The notes: generated by a model from the letters alone, not told the origin. A DNA stretch of 64,000 nt from Tenacibaculum sp. Bg11-29 (GCF_002836595.1 NZ_PJBB01000003.1:1363001-1427000), one strand, 5' to 3'; positions 28,968-38,570 are shown, numbered from the stretch's first letter. A program made the numbers and translations.

Positions 28968-30320
28968 ATGAGAAATATAGCAGTTGAGGTTGAACAAGAA
29001 TTGGGATTAAAAAAAGCAATTACACTTTTTAAAGAGTATATCTATAATAGATTGTCTTTTGAACTTCATCAAGAAGAGTTTCAAGAAATAATTTTAAATT
29101 TTGAAGATGAAGATTCTCCTGTTGCTTTATATGTGAATCAACATCTGTTAACTAATGAAGATAAAGTTCTATTGTTATTAGCAATAGTACCTGAAATATC
29201 ACCAAGTTTTCTAAATAGTATAATTACTGAATTTTTGCCTGAAGGAGGAGATTTTTCAGAGTTTGGTGGTGTGAAAGGAAAAAATCATAGAGGAATTATT
29301 CCCACAGGTGAAACAGCTCTATATATTTTAGCAGGAAATGCTATCGAAGAACGTACTAAGGTGTTGAATTTTATTTTACATGAAAGCGTTTTATTTGAAA
29401 AAGGAGTTATAGAGTTAGAAAAGGTTGCTTATGGTGAACCTTTTATGAGCGGAAAACTAATTCTAGCAGAAGAATATGTTCATTTATTTTTAACAGGAAA
29501 AGAGTTAAAACCACAAATGAGTCAAGATTTTCCTGCAAGTTTAATTTCAACTGATTTAGAATGGGAAGATTTGGTATTGAATACAAAAACGTTAGAAGAT
29601 GTTAAAGAAATAGAGAATTGGTTAGCGTATAAAGATACATTGATGAATGATTGGGGTATGAAGGCTAAAATAAAACCAGGTTACCGTGTGTTATTCTGTG
29701 GATTGCCAGGAACAGGAAAAACATTAACTGCTGGTTTGTTAGGGAAATATACGGGTAAAGATGTATATCGAGTAGATTTATCTATGGTTGTATCAAAATT
29801 TATTGGTGAAACAGAAAAAAACTTATCTAAATTATTTGATAAATCTATAAATCAAAATTGGATTCTTTTTTTCGATGAAGCAGATGCTATTTTCGGAAAA
29901 CGTACAAGTGTTAGAGATGCACATGATAAATATGCAAATCAAGAAGTTTCTTATTTACTACAGCGGATAGAAGCACACCCAGGATTAATAATCTTAGCAT
30001 CAAATTTTAGAAACAATATAGACTCAGCCTTTACAAGACGATTCCATAATATTATAGAATTTGAGGCACCAGGATATGAAGAGAGAATTTTATTGTGGAA
30101 AAAAAACTTACCAAAAAATATTCTGTTAGAAACCTCTATAACCACTGAAGAACTTGCTAAAAAATACAGTATTACAGGAGCAAATATTGTAAATGTTATT
30201 CAGTATGCTTGTTTAAAAACAATAGCTAACCATAAAGAAGAAATACAAAGGCAATATCTTTTAGAAGGTATAAAGCGAGAGTATAGTAAAGAAGGAAAAA
30301 CCATTAATATAAACATATAA
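28968..30320 (+). CDS. AAA+ ATPase of the eCIS (Pvc15-like)
   Basis: The 450-residue protein has an N-terminal recognition region (about 1-220) and an ATPase core. The core has Walker A GLPGTGKT (about 245-252), Walker B ILFFDEADAIFGKR (about 300), a sensor 1 segment IILASNFRNNID and an arginine-finger region AFTRRFHNIIEF. This matches the Pvc15/Afp15 ATPases present in nearly all eCIS loci. They are thought to help load or unfold cargo or assist assembly. It is followed after 5 bases by the peptidase gene. It may have its own promoter in the 230-bp gap upstream, but no exact promoter motif is visible. Confidence 0.9.
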   Translation: MRNIAVEVEQELGLKKAITLFKEYIYNRLSFELHQEEFQEIILNFEDEDSPVALYVNQHLLTNEDKVLLLLAIVPEISPSFLNSIITEFLPEGGDFSEFGGVKGKNHRGIIPTGETALYILAGNAIEERTKVLNFILHESVLFEKGVIELEKVAYGEPFMSGKLILAEEYVHLFLTGKELKPQMSQDFPASLISTDLEWEDLVLNTKTLEDVKEIENWLAYKDTLMNDWGMKAKIKPGYRVLFCGLPGTGKTLTAGLLGKYTGKDVYRVDLSMVVSKFIGETEKNLSKLFDKSINQNWILFFDEADAIFGKRTSVRDAHDKYANQEVSYLLQRIEAHPGLIILASNFRNNIDSAFTRRFHNIIEFEAPGYEERILLWKKNLPKNILLETSITTEELAKKYSITGANIVNVIQYACLKTIANHKEEIQRQYLLEGIKREYSKEGKTININI

Positions 30321-30325
30321 CAATT

Positions 30326-31150
30326 ATGAAATCGATAAATAGCATTAACGGAATTCCTTTACATTATGCAAGATTAATAAACCATCCTTATGGTAGCAAA
30401 GGCGAACAACGTAATTTTTTAGTTGATGAAGCCTTCTTAATAACACTTGAAAAAGCTTTACAAGAAGTTTTTGAACACTGCCCGTTAGGAGTACCAGAAA
30501 TAATAACAACAGCAGGAATATTTGTTAATAAACCAGGGCAACATAGTCATGGAAAAGCATTTGATTTAGATGCTGTTTTTTGGGAAGAGGAAACCTTAAT
30601 TACGATGAACTTTGTACATCAAAAAGAATTGTATTTAGGTATAGAATCTTTTTTAAGAAAACATTTTGGAATTGTATTAAACTATCATTACCCAAATCAT
30701 AAAGACCATTGGCACATAGATACAAGTGTACCTGTTGATTATAATGAAAGCTCAAAATCAGAAACACTTTATGTGCAATTAGTCTTAAAACATATTTATA
30801 AAGAAGAAATTTTAGTAGATGGTATTTGGGGTAGACAAACAGCAGGTACTGTAAAAGAGGTCTTTAATAAATTAGGAATTAATACTCCAATAAGTACCAA
30901 AGTTAATTATATAAAATTTTTAGATATAACTGGTAAAATAGCATTTAAACTTTGTGAAGAAAAAAGAACACCTATACATCTTTTAAATAATTTAACCGAA
31001 GTTATTGAAGATTTGCCACAGCAAAACCGTATTGCTGCTAGAGAAGCTCTTAATAGTTTTTTAGATCATAATGAAACTGAATTATGGTTAGGTAATTTTT
31101 CTGATAAGTATGATTTAGATACTGTAATTAGTACTGTTTTAAATTTATAA
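30326..31150 (+). CDS. M15/extensin-like zinc peptidase of the eCIS operon
   Basis: The 274-residue protein has the metal site of the M15/extensin-like peptidase group: GQHSHGKAFDLDAVFW (about residues 70-85, H...H/D ligands) and HKDHWHIDT (about 125-134). A C-terminal part (LVLKHIYKEEILVDGIWGRQ, TAGTVKEVFNKLGI) looks like a small peptidoglycan-binding module. Enzymes of this group cut peptide bonds in peptidoglycan. There is no signal peptide, so it may reach the wall only upon lysis or through the particle. As last gene of the operon, it could release assembled particles from the producing cell. Confidence 0.75.
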   Translation: MKSINSINGIPLHYARLINHPYGSKGEQRNFLVDEAFLITLEKALQEVFEHCPLGVPEIITTAGIFVNKPGQHSHGKAFDLDAVFWEEETLITMNFVHQKELYLGIESFLRKHFGIVLNYHYPNHKDHWHIDTSVPVDYNESSKSETLYVQLVLKHIYKEEILVDGIWGRQTAGTVKEVFNKLGINTPISTKVNYIKFLDITGKIAFKLCEEKRTPIHLLNNLTEVIEDLPQQNRIAAREALNSFLDHNETELWLGNFSDKYDLDTVISTVLNL

Positions 31151-31240
31151 AAGATCGTTGTTTTTTATGTAGGATTGAATCCTAAAATTAAGAAACTTAA
31201 TTACCTATATATGGGTATTAAAAAAGGTGCTTTTGGCACT

Positions 31241-31248
31241 TAATTTTG
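31241..31248 (+). promoter_or_regulatory. Bacteroidota -7 promoter element TAATTTTG
   Basis: The octamer TAATTTTG fits the TAnnTTTG consensus and lies 28 bases ahead of the next start codon. A clear -33 TTG at the usual distance is not seen. It indicates that the outer-membrane gene downstream has its own transcript rather than being the end of the eCIS operon. Confidence 0.5.
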
Positions 31249-31276
31249 ACAATAACTAACTAATAAAACTATTGTC

Positions 31277-32704
31277 ATGAACAAAATTATAATTTTCATA
31301 GTTGTATTTACAACTTTTACGCTTTACTCTCAAAAAAAGGATAGTATTATAGTAATAAATCCTTTTGGGGCAAACAAGTATCCTCTAAAAAATAATCGTT
31401 ATGGTAATACGGTAAAGTTTAAAATAACAAACGTTAATGTGTTTAAGTTAACAGGAGGGGTAAGTAGCACGAGTGAAACTTCTGTATTTGAAATTCCGAA
31501 AATATTTAAGGAAACTGAGGGGGGGATAGAAGAGGAAGAGGGATTAGATAAAACAGAGGAGAGATCAAAACGAAAGAAACGAAAGGTTAAATTAATTGAA
31601 TGTTTACGACTAAATGATAGCCTAAAAAAAATAATTGCATCTCAACATAATTTTATAAAATATAAAAATAATTTTATAAGAAATCTCCAAAAAATAAATA
31701 ATTTCCTCTCTTTAGAAGAACAGCTAAAAACAGAATTAAAAGATTCAATTTTTATAAGAGACGTAACTTTTTTAAAAAAGAATACAAAGGCATATTATAA
31801 CGTAGTATTTGAAGGTAAAAGTGTTTTAGATAACTTAAAAGAAGTAGATAATACTATTAGTAAGTTATTAGAAAACTATAGTTTAATGAAGTTTAATTAT
31901 AACTTGATTAATAAAACATTAGAAAAGGAAGAATTTAAATTAAATGGAGAGTTAAAGGGTGCTGATAAAAAAACGGTACTTAAAGTAGTGGAGGCTAATA
32001 TTAAAATTGATAGAAAAAAATTATTCGAAGAAGAAATGACATACGCTAGTAAGTTGAGAGATTCAATAGCTAAACCAGAAACTCAGAAGTTAATTAAGAA
32101 AAAGGTATCTATAGGAGTAGGTTTATATAAAAAAATACAAAATGAAAAATATGAAGTATTCACAAAAGCGCATCAATTATTAGAAGATGTAGTTACATTA
32201 ACGCCAAAGTTACTAGACGCTAAAGGTAAAGAAGTCTATTCTTTTAATCCGTTGCAAATAAAAACGAGATATAAATGGAAGGTGAATTTTAGTTCAGGAT
32301 ATCTATTAAACTTTAAAAGAGATGAAAGTTTTTCATATAAAAAAGATACATCTGGAATTATTGGAGTTAAAGAGTCAGAAAAAAATAAAATAAATCATGC
32401 CTTAGGAGGGTTAATACATGCGTATTTTGATTGTATCGATGGTTTTCAACCAGCATTATCAGCAGGTTTAAGTGTGAATTCGAATGGGAATTTAGGTTTT
32501 TATAGTGGGGTTTCGTTCTTGTTTACAGAAAAAAATCGATTAGTAATTTCAATGGGGTACTCACTAACTAGTGTAAAAACTTTAGATAGAAGTAATTTAG
32601 ACACAGATTTAAAATTTGTTAATACTAATGATATAGATCTTAAATATAATGATGTTTATAAAGGTGGGCTTTTTATAGGGCTCACTTATAATTTAGCAAA
32701 ATAA
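31277..32704 (+). CDS. Secreted, outer-membrane-type protein with coiled coil (475 aa)
   Basis: The protein starts with a signal peptide (MNKIIIFIVVFTTFTLYSQ, cleavage likely after YS). Residues about 80-290 are charged and helical, consistent with a periplasmic coiled coil. The last 150 residues alternate polar and aromatic residues in beta-barrel fashion (KWKVNFSSGYLLNFKR, GGLIHAYFDCIDGFQPALSA, GLFIGLTYNLAK) and end like an outer-membrane strand. I do not recognise the family. It lies 126 bases after the eCIS peptidase and has a promoter-like element, so a link to the injection system is possible but not shown. Confidence 0.7.
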   Translation: MNKIIIFIVVFTTFTLYSQKKDSIIVINPFGANKYPLKNNRYGNTVKFKITNVNVFKLTGGVSSTSETSVFEIPKIFKETEGGIEEEEGLDKTEERSKRKKRKVKLIECLRLNDSLKKIIASQHNFIKYKNNFIRNLQKINNFLSLEEQLKTELKDSIFIRDVTFLKKNTKAYYNVVFEGKSVLDNLKEVDNTISKLLENYSLMKFNYNLINKTLEKEEFKLNGELKGADKKTVLKVVEANIKIDRKKLFEEEMTYASKLRDSIAKPETQKLIKKKVSIGVGLYKKIQNEKYEVFTKAHQLLEDVVTLTPKLLDAKGKEVYSFNPLQIKTRYKWKVNFSSGYLLNFKRDESFSYKKDTSGIIGVKESEKNKINHALGGLIHAYFDCIDGFQPALSAGLSVNSNGNLGFYSGVSFLFTEKNRLVISMGYSLTSVKTLDRSNLDTDLKFVNTNDIDLKYNDVYKGGLFIGLTYNLAK

Positions 32705-32714
32705 TAGTCTTAAG

Positions 32715-32758
32715 AAACTAAATTAAAAAACTTTTTTAAAAGTTTTTTAATTTAGTTT
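32715..32758. terminator. Bidirectional hairpin terminator between the outer-membrane gene and dnaE
   Basis: Two perfect 21-base arms (32715-32735 and 32738-32758) are separated by two bases. The stem is flanked and interrupted by A and T runs, so it can end transcription in both directions. It covers the last codons of the convergent dnaE gene. Confidence 0.85.
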
Positions 32759-35700
32759 ATAATTAATATGTTGCTCCTCTAACGTTTTTAAAAATTCATT
32801 AGAAATTTTAATTTTTGTATTTCTACTAGGTAAGCTTAATTCTATTTTTTCTTCTGCATCCCAAATAGTAAAATGTAAATTTTGAGAACCTCTATTGGTT
32901 GCGAATAAATGTTGCAAGTCTTTAATTCTGTTTTCGTTTACTTCTTTTAAGTGCATTTTCATGGTGATTTTCTTGCACATTTTATCCATAATGTCATGCA
33001 GTAATAAAAAGTCAGTAAAACTAACTCTTGGGTCTCCTTTTACACCTTCTTTATTGGTCCATCCAGGTTTTACCATTGTCTTTACGAACAAGAAAGAGTT
33101 AGGGACTAAGAAGTGTTTAAATTTTAAATATTCCTCGCCAAAAATTCTAAACTCGAAATTTTCAGTATAATCTTCAATAAAGAAAGTTGCCCACCCTTTT
33201 CCTGCTTTCGAAACTCGGTGTTGTACATCGGTAACAATCCCTCCAAAAGACAATGCCATTCCTTCATGCTTAGGTAAATCGTTATAAGCAGATAGTGCAG
33301 CGTTACAGAATTTTAATTCGTTTTTAAAATCATCTAAAGGGTGTGCAGAAATGTAGATACCAACCACCTCTTTTTCTTTTCCTAATAACTCCATAGTACC
33401 CCAAGTATCGCAAATAGGAATAATTGGTTCAGGCATTTCTTCTTCAGAAGCTCCTCCAAATAATGAAACTTGAGACGAATTCTGATTTTCTTGATGTTTA
33501 TTACCAAAGCGCATTGCTTTTTCTATAAACTTTTGATTTTTTTCATCTTCCACAAAATATTGAGCTCTGTGTGTATTTGAAAAAGAATCGAAACCACCAG
33601 CTAAAATTAAACCTTCAAAAGCCTTCTTGTTTGCAACTCGTAAATCAACACGTTTTGCCATATCAAAAACAGAAGAAAAATGACCGTTTTCTTCACGTTC
33701 ATTAATAATCGCTTTAACAGCAAGACCACCAACTCCTTTAATAGCAGCCATTCCAAAACGAATGGCACCTTCTTTATTTACAGAGAATTTAGAAAACGAT
33801 TCGTTTACATCTGGTCCTAAAACAGTAATTCCAGATCGTTTACATTCTTCCATAAAAAATGATACCGATTTTATATCATTCATGTTGTTAGAAAGCACTG
33901 CAGCCATGTATTCCGCAGGATAATGTGCTTTTAAATAAGCTGTCTGATAGGCAATCCAAGCATAACATGTAGAGTGAGATTTGTTAAAGGCATAAGAAGC
34001 GAATGCCTCCCAGTCTGTCCAAATTTTTTCTAATTTTTTAGCGTCATGTCCGTTTGCACTTGCTTGTTTAACAAACTTAGGTTTCATTTTATCTAGAACC
34101 GAAATTTGTTTTTTCCCCATTGCCTTACGCAGTACATCGGCTTCACCTTTGGTAAAATCTGCTAATTTTTGCGATAGTAACATTACTTGCTCTTGGTATA
34201 CGGTAATTCCATATGTTTCAGCAAGGTATTCTTCCATTGCAGGTAAATCGTATTCAATTTCTTCGTCTCCGTGTTTTCTGCGAATAAAAGAAGGAATATA
34301 TTCCATTGGTCCTGGACGATACAAGGCATTCATTGCAATTAAATCTTCAAAAACAGTTGGTTTTAAAGATCTCATGTGTTTTTGCATTCCGGGAGATTCA
34401 TATTGAAAAATACCAACAGTTTCTCCTCTTTGAAATAGCTCGTAGGTTTTTACGTCATCAAGCGGAAAGTTTTCAGGATCTAAAAGAACATCGTGTCTAG
34501 CCTTTACAATTTTAACGGTATCTTTAATTAAGGTTAATGTTTTTAACCCCAAGAAATCCATTTTTAGTAAACCAGCATCTTCAACAACCGAGTTGTCGAA
34601 CTGGGTAACATACATGTCAGAATCTTTTGCAAGCGCAACAGGTACGAACTTTGTAATATCATCTGGTGTAATAATTACTCCACAGGCATGAATACCTGTA
34701 TTACGAACAGAGCCTTCTAAAATTCGAGCTTTATTAATGGTTTCTGCCATTAAATCAGATCCGTTAGAAAGTCTTTTAAGTTCATTTACTAATTCAATTT
34801 CTTCAGCTCGAAGTTTTTCTTTTAGTTGTTTATCGTCCAAAGAAAATATTTTCTTCAGCTTCATTCCCGGAATTAACTTGGCAATTCTATCAGCTTCAAA
34901 AAGAGGCAAATCTAATACACGGGCTGTATCTCTAATAGAAGATTTTGCAGCCATTGTACCATACGTAATAATTTGTGCTACTTGATTTGCGCCATATTTA
35001 TTAATTACATAATCCATTACTCTACCACGACCTTCATCATCAAAATCAATATCAATATCGGGCATCGATACACGTTCAGGATTTAAAAAACGCTCAAAAA
35101 GTAAATCGTATTTAATAGGATCTATATTGGTAATCCATAAACAGTAAGCAACTACTGAACCGGCTGCAGATCCACGTCCAGGACCAACAGCAACATCCAT
35201 GTTTCTAGCCTCTCTAATAAAATCTTCTACAATTAAGAAATACCCTGGATATCCAGTTTTTTCAATTACAGATAATTCAAAATCTAAACGTTCACGAATA
35301 CTATCGGTTATTTCACCATATCGTTTTTTTGCACCTACGTATGTTAAATGACGTAAGAAGTTATTTTCACCTCGTTTTCCTTTATCTTCTTCATCTTTTT
35401 TATCTTTAAACTCATCAGGAATATCAAAAGCAGGTAATAAAACATCACGAGCTAATGTATAAGGTTCAATTTTATCTACAATTTCTTGAATGTTAATAAT
35501 TGCTTCAGGAAGATCAGCAAACAATGTTTTCATTTCCTCAGAAGATTTAAAGTAATATTGGTCGTTTGGTAAACCATAACGATAACCTCTTCCTCTTCCT
35601 TTTGGTGTTGCTTGTTTTTCTCCATCTTTTACACACAATAGAATATCGTGCGCATTTGCATCTTCTTGACTTAGGTAAAAAGTATTGTTTGAAGCTACTG

Positions 35701-37120
35701 TTTTTATATTGTGTTCTTTGGAAAATTTTAACAGCGTTTCGTTAACGACTCTTTCATCATCTTGGTTGTGGCGCATTAATTCAATATATAAATCTGCCCC
35801 AAATTGTTCTTTCCACCAAAGCAGAGCTTCTTCTGCTTGTGCTTCACCAACATTTAAAATTTTACTAGGAACTTCACCATACAAACTTCCGGTAAGCACA
35901 ATGATATCTTCTTTATATTGTTCAACTACTTTTTTATCGATTCTAGGGATGTAGTAAAACCCATCAACAAAAGCGATAGAAGACATTTTCGCTAAGTTGT
36001 GATATCCCTTTTTATTTTTAGCAAGTAATACAACTTGGTATCCGTTGTCTTTTTGACTTTTATTTAAATGATCTTCACAGATATTAAACTCACACCCAAC
36101 AATAGGTTTTAATATTTCTTGAGTAGGTTCTTCACCTTTCTCAATAGCTTCTTTATTGGCAGCTTCAACAGCTTTATTATGATTTATAATAGCTTGTACA
36201 AAATGAAAAGCAGCCATCATATTTCCAGTATCTGTCATTGCAACTGCCGACATATTATCTTTTGCGGCAGCTTTTACAATGTTACCAATTTGTATGGTTG
36301 ATTGTAATACTGAATATTGTGTATGATTATGAAGGTGTGCAAACTTAATATTTTCTAATTCTGCTAAACTCTCATTGGTATTTATTGTTGTTTTTACACC
36401 TTTTGCTTTCTCAATTCTATTGCGAATCTTTTCGCTTTCTCTTTTAAGATTTAAGTGATCTAAACCAATTACTTGAATTGCACTTGGGTTGTTTTCTGTA
36501 TATTTATCAAAGAAATCATCAGAAACATCAAGTTGCTCTTTGGTAAACTGACGTAAACGAATTAATTCTAAGAAACATCTAGTGGTTGCTTCTACATCGG
36601 CAGTTGCATTGTGTGCATCACCAAAACCAATTCCAAAAAGATGATTGTGTAATTCTGTTAATGTGGGTAGCTTAAATTTACCGCCACGACCACCAGGAAT
36701 TTGACACATTTTAGCCGTATGCTCTGTACAGGTATCTAAAATAGGTAATTCGGTTAAATCATTCTCAACACCTAAACGATGGAATTCACATCCCATAATG
36801 TTAATATCAAAAGCAAGATTTTGACCAACGATGAATTTTGTTTTACCTAATGCTTCATTAAATAAAGCTAAACCCTCAGAAAGTTCAATTCCTTGTTCTT
36901 TTGCTAAATCTGTAGAAATACCATGAATTCTTTCTGCATCATACGGAATATTAAATCCGTCTGGTTTAATAAGAAAATCATTATGTTCAATTAAATTACC
37001 TAATTCATCATGTAATTGCCAAGCAATTTGTGTAGCTCTAGGCCAATTATTAGTGTCAGTAATTGGAGCGTTCCAACTTTTAGGTAATCCGGTAGTTTCA
37101 GTATCAAAAATTAAATACAT
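32747..37120 (-). CDS. dnaE: DNA polymerase III alpha subunit with fused proofreading exonuclease
   Basis: The 1457-residue protein is the replicative polymerase. Residues 1-180 are a DEDDh exonuclease: FDTETTGLP (D6, E8), LAFDINIMGCEF, and HNATADVEAT. The PHP domain follows from about residue 265 (FAHLHNHTQYSVLQS). The polymerase core has GPGRGSAAGSVVAYCLW and the catalytic PDIDIDFDD (about residue 687). The finger and tau-binding parts contain YQEQVMLLSQKLADF and SHSTCYAWIAYQTAY. A C-terminal OB domain ends the protein. Fusion of the exonuclease to DnaE is usual for Bacteroidota, which explains the length. It is transcribed alone, against the upstream operon. Confidence 0.97.
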   Translation of the reverse strand: MYLIFDTETTGLPKSWNAPITDTNNWPRATQIAWQLHDELGNLIEHNDFLIKPDGFNIPYDAERIHGISTDLAKEQGIELSEGLALFNEALGKTKFIVGQNLAFDINIMGCEFHRLGVENDLTELPILDTCTEHTAKMCQIPGGRGGKFKLPTLTELHNHLFGIGFGDAHNATADVEATTRCFLELIRLRQFTKEQLDVSDDFFDKYTENNPSAIQVIGLDHLNLKRESEKIRNRIEKAKGVKTTINTNESLAELENIKFAHLHNHTQYSVLQSTIQIGNIVKAAAKDNMSAVAMTDTGNMMAAFHFVQAIINHNKAVEAANKEAIEKGEEPTQEILKPIVGCEFNICEDHLNKSQKDNGYQVVLLAKNKKGYHNLAKMSSIAFVDGFYYIPRIDKKVVEQYKEDIIVLTGSLYGEVPSKILNVGEAQAEEALLWWKEQFGADLYIELMRHNQDDERVVNETLLKFSKEHNIKTVASNNTFYLSQEDANAHDILLCVKDGEKQATPKGRGRGYRYGLPNDQYYFKSSEEMKTLFADLPEAIINIQEIVDKIEPYTLARDVLLPAFDIPDEFKDKKDEEDKGKRGENNFLRHLTYVGAKKRYGEITDSIRERLDFELSVIEKTGYPGYFLIVEDFIREARNMDVAVGPGRGSAAGSVVAYCLWITNIDPIKYDLLFERFLNPERVSMPDIDIDFDDEGRGRVMDYVINKYGANQVAQIITYGTMAAKSSIRDTARVLDLPLFEADRIAKLIPGMKLKKIFSLDDKQLKEKLRAEEIELVNELKRLSNGSDLMAETINKARILEGSVRNTGIHACGVIITPDDITKFVPVALAKDSDMYVTQFDNSVVEDAGLLKMDFLGLKTLTLIKDTVKIVKARHDVLLDPENFPLDDVKTYELFQRGETVGIFQYESPGMQKHMRSLKPTVFEDLIAMNALYRPGPMEYIPSFIRRKHGDEEIEYDLPAMEEYLAETYGITVYQEQVMLLSQKLADFTKGEADVLRKAMGKKQISVLDKMKPKFVKQASANGHDAKKLEKIWTDWEAFASYAFNKSHSTCYAWIAYQTAYLKAHYPAEYMAAVLSNNMNDIKSVSFFMEECKRSGITVLGPDVNESFSKFSVNKEGAIRFGMAAIKGVGGLAVKAIINEREENGHFSSVFDMAKRVDLRVANKKAFEGLILAGGFDSFSNTHRAQYFVEDEKNQKFIEKAMRFGNKHQENQNSSQVSLFGGASEEEMPEPIIPICDTWGTMELLGKEKEVVGIYISAHPLDDFKNELKFCNAALSAYNDLPKHEGMALSFGGIVTDVQHRVSKAGKGWATFFIEDYTENFEFRIFGEEYLKFKHFLVPNSFLFVKTMVKPGWTNKEGVKGDPRVSFTDFLLLHDIMDKMCKKITMKMHLKEVNENRIKDLQHLFATNRGSQNLHFTIWDAEEKIELSLPSRNTKIKISNEFLKTLEEQHINYKLN

Positions 37121-37441
37121 CTAGAATATTTTGTTGAGGTGTTTAGATAAAAACAAAGTGTAAAAATACGAAGAATTTACGGTGTTTTTAGCAGAAGTTA
37201 TTAACGAGGTTACTTTAGTTAGATGATAGAATTGATATACAGATGTTAGTTTTTAAATGGGCGAAATGTTTTTAAGTTAAGTGTAAGTATAGAATGTTTT
37301 GTAGGTGTATTATGTAAACTTGATGAAGTAAATGAAAGGTGATGTTTTGATGTTTTAGCTTGTTTTCTTAAAGCCTTGTGTTTCAGTTGTTTTTTTGTTG
37401 CAATAATGTTCTTTTTTACTTTCTAGTTGAAAAAGGTTTTG

Positions 37442-37449
37442 TATTTTTG
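37442..37449 (+). promoter_or_regulatory. -7 element of the rpsP promoter (TATTTTTG)
   Basis: TATTTTTG is an exact TAnnTTTG match. Transcription should start near 37455, giving a leader of about 60 bases before rpsP. A TTG at 37427 is too close to be the usual -33 box. Confidence 0.6.
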
Positions 37450-37455
37450 CCGCCA

Positions 37456-37474
37456 CTTATCACGAGATGATAAG
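37456..37474 (+). promoter_or_regulatory. Hairpin at the start of the rpsP leader
   Basis: CTTATCA and TGATAAG form a perfect 7-bp stem with a 5-base loop, starting at the expected first base of the transcript. It may protect the 5' end or serve as a ribosomal-protein control element. There are no U tracts, so it is not a terminator. Confidence 0.45.
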
Positions 37475-37516
37475 ATTTGTTAATAATCAAGGTCGCGTAC
37501 CTTAAAAATTAAAATT

Positions 37517-38020
37517 ATGCCTGTAAAAATTAGATTACAAAGACACGGTAAGAAAGGAAAACCTTTTTACTGGGTAGTAGCTGCTGATTCAAGATCAAAA
37601 AGAGATGGACGTTTCTTAGAGAAAATCGGAACGTACAACCCTAACACAAACCCTGCAACTATTGACTTAAATGTTGATACAGCTGTAGAATGGTTACAAA
37701 AAGGAGCTCAACCAACTGATACTGCAAGAACGATCTTATCTTATAAGGGAGTTTTATTGAAGAATCACTTAGCTGGTGGAGTTAAAAAAGGTGCTTTAAC
37801 AGAAGAGCAAGCTGAAACTAAATTTGCTGCTTGGTTAGAAGGGAAAACTGGTGAGGTTGCTGGTAAAGTTGAAGGTTTAGCAAAAGCTGAAGCAGATGCA
37901 AAAGCAAAAGCAATTGAAGCAGAAAAAGCTGTAAACGCAGCTCGTATTGAAGCTAACAAACCTGTTGTAGAAGATACAGAGGAAGTTGTTGCTGAAAAAG
38001 GAGCAGATAGCGAAGAATAA
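37517..38020 (+). CDS. rpsP: 30S ribosomal protein bS16
   Basis: The 167-residue protein begins [20 protein letters not shown], the bS16 signature, and continues [12 protein letters not shown] and [15 protein letters not shown]. The core of about 80-90 residues binds 16S rRNA in the 30S body. The extra 80 residues are a low-complexity Ala/Lys/Glu helix ([17 protein letters not shown]), an extension common in Bacteroidota S16 but absent from the E. coli protein. rimM follows, the normal pairing. Confidence 0.97.
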   Translation: MPVKIRLQRHGKKGKPFYWVVAADSRSKRDGRFLEKIGTYNPNTNPATIDLNVDTAVEWLQKGAQPTDTARTILSYKGVLLKNHLAGGVKKGALTEEQAETKFAAWLEGKTGEVAGKVEGLAKAEADAKAKAIEAEKAVNAARIEANKPVVEDTEEVVAEKGADSEE

Positions 38021-38033
38021 AAACTGGACTATA

Positions 38034-38570
38034 ATGATGATGCAAAAAGAAGATTGCTTTTATCTTGGCAAAATCGTTAAAAAACATAGTTTTAAGGGGG
38101 AGGTAGTTATTAAGTTAGATACCGATGAACCTGATCTTTACGAAAATTTGGAATCAGTTTTTGTCGATTTAGGCAATAATCTGGTTCCTTTTTTTATTGA
38201 AAAATCTTCATTAAGTAAAAGTACTATGTTTCGCGTAAAATTTGAAGACGTAGATTCTGAAGCTGATGCAGATGCCATCATGCGATCGGGAATTTACTTA
38301 CCTTTAAATTTGTTGCCAAAACTTTCGGGAAATAAGTTTTATTATCATGAGGTTATTGGTTTTACTATTGTTGATGTAAATTTTGGCGAAGTAGGGACTT
38401 TAGCTTACATAAATGATAAAGCTGCGCAGCCTTTGTTTGAGATTGAAAATGGAGATAAAGAAATTTTTATTCCCATGATTGATGATTTTATTAAGAAAGT
38501 AGACCGAGAAAATAAAAGAATAGAAGTTGAGGCTCCAATAGGATTAATTGAACTATATTTTGAAGAGTAG
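38034..38570 (+). CDS. rimM: 16S rRNA processing protein RimM
   Basis: The protein begins with three Met codons (38034, 38037, 38040), followed by QKEDCFYLGKIVKKHSFKGE. Family members usually start at the residue equivalent to the third Met. A longer frame opening at 37986 would overlap rpsP by 35 bases and is unlikely. The N-terminal RimM barrel (GKIVKKHSFKGEVVIKLDTD) and the C-terminal PRC barrel (YYHEVIGFTIVDVNFGEVG, EIFIPMIDDFIKKVD) are both present. RimM helps mature the 30S head and binds S19. Confidence 0.95.
   Translation: MMMQKEDCFYLGKIVKKHSFKGEVVIKLDTDEPDLYENLESVFVDLGNNLVPFFIEKSSLSKSTMFRVKFEDVDSEADADAIMRSGIYLPLNLLPKLSGNKFYYHEVIGFTIVDVNFGEVGTLAYINDKAAQPLFEIENGDKEIFIPMIDDFIKKVDRENKRIEVEAPIGLIELYFEE

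Larger units (their letters stand above)
37121..37516. other. Divergent promoter region of dnaE and rpsP
   Basis: The region is 396 bp without a gene. Besides the rpsP promoter element and leader hairpin listed separately, I see only AT-rich sequence. For dnaE, the nearest minus-strand motif is an imperfect TACACTTTG at about 37156-37164, with one base too many in the spacer. Confidence 0.4.

Noticed and set aside
1205..31150. Type VI secretion system or contractile prophage
   Set aside because: No TssJ/L/M membrane complex, no ClpV, no integrase, terminase, portal or capsid genes. DUF4255 cap, DUF5908, the Pvc15-like ATPase and DUF4157 indicate eCIS.
37986..38033. Longer N-terminus for RimM
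   Set aside because: It would overlap rpsP by 35 bases and adds residues ([13 protein letters not shown]) not part of the RimM domain. The start at 38034-38040 matches the family.
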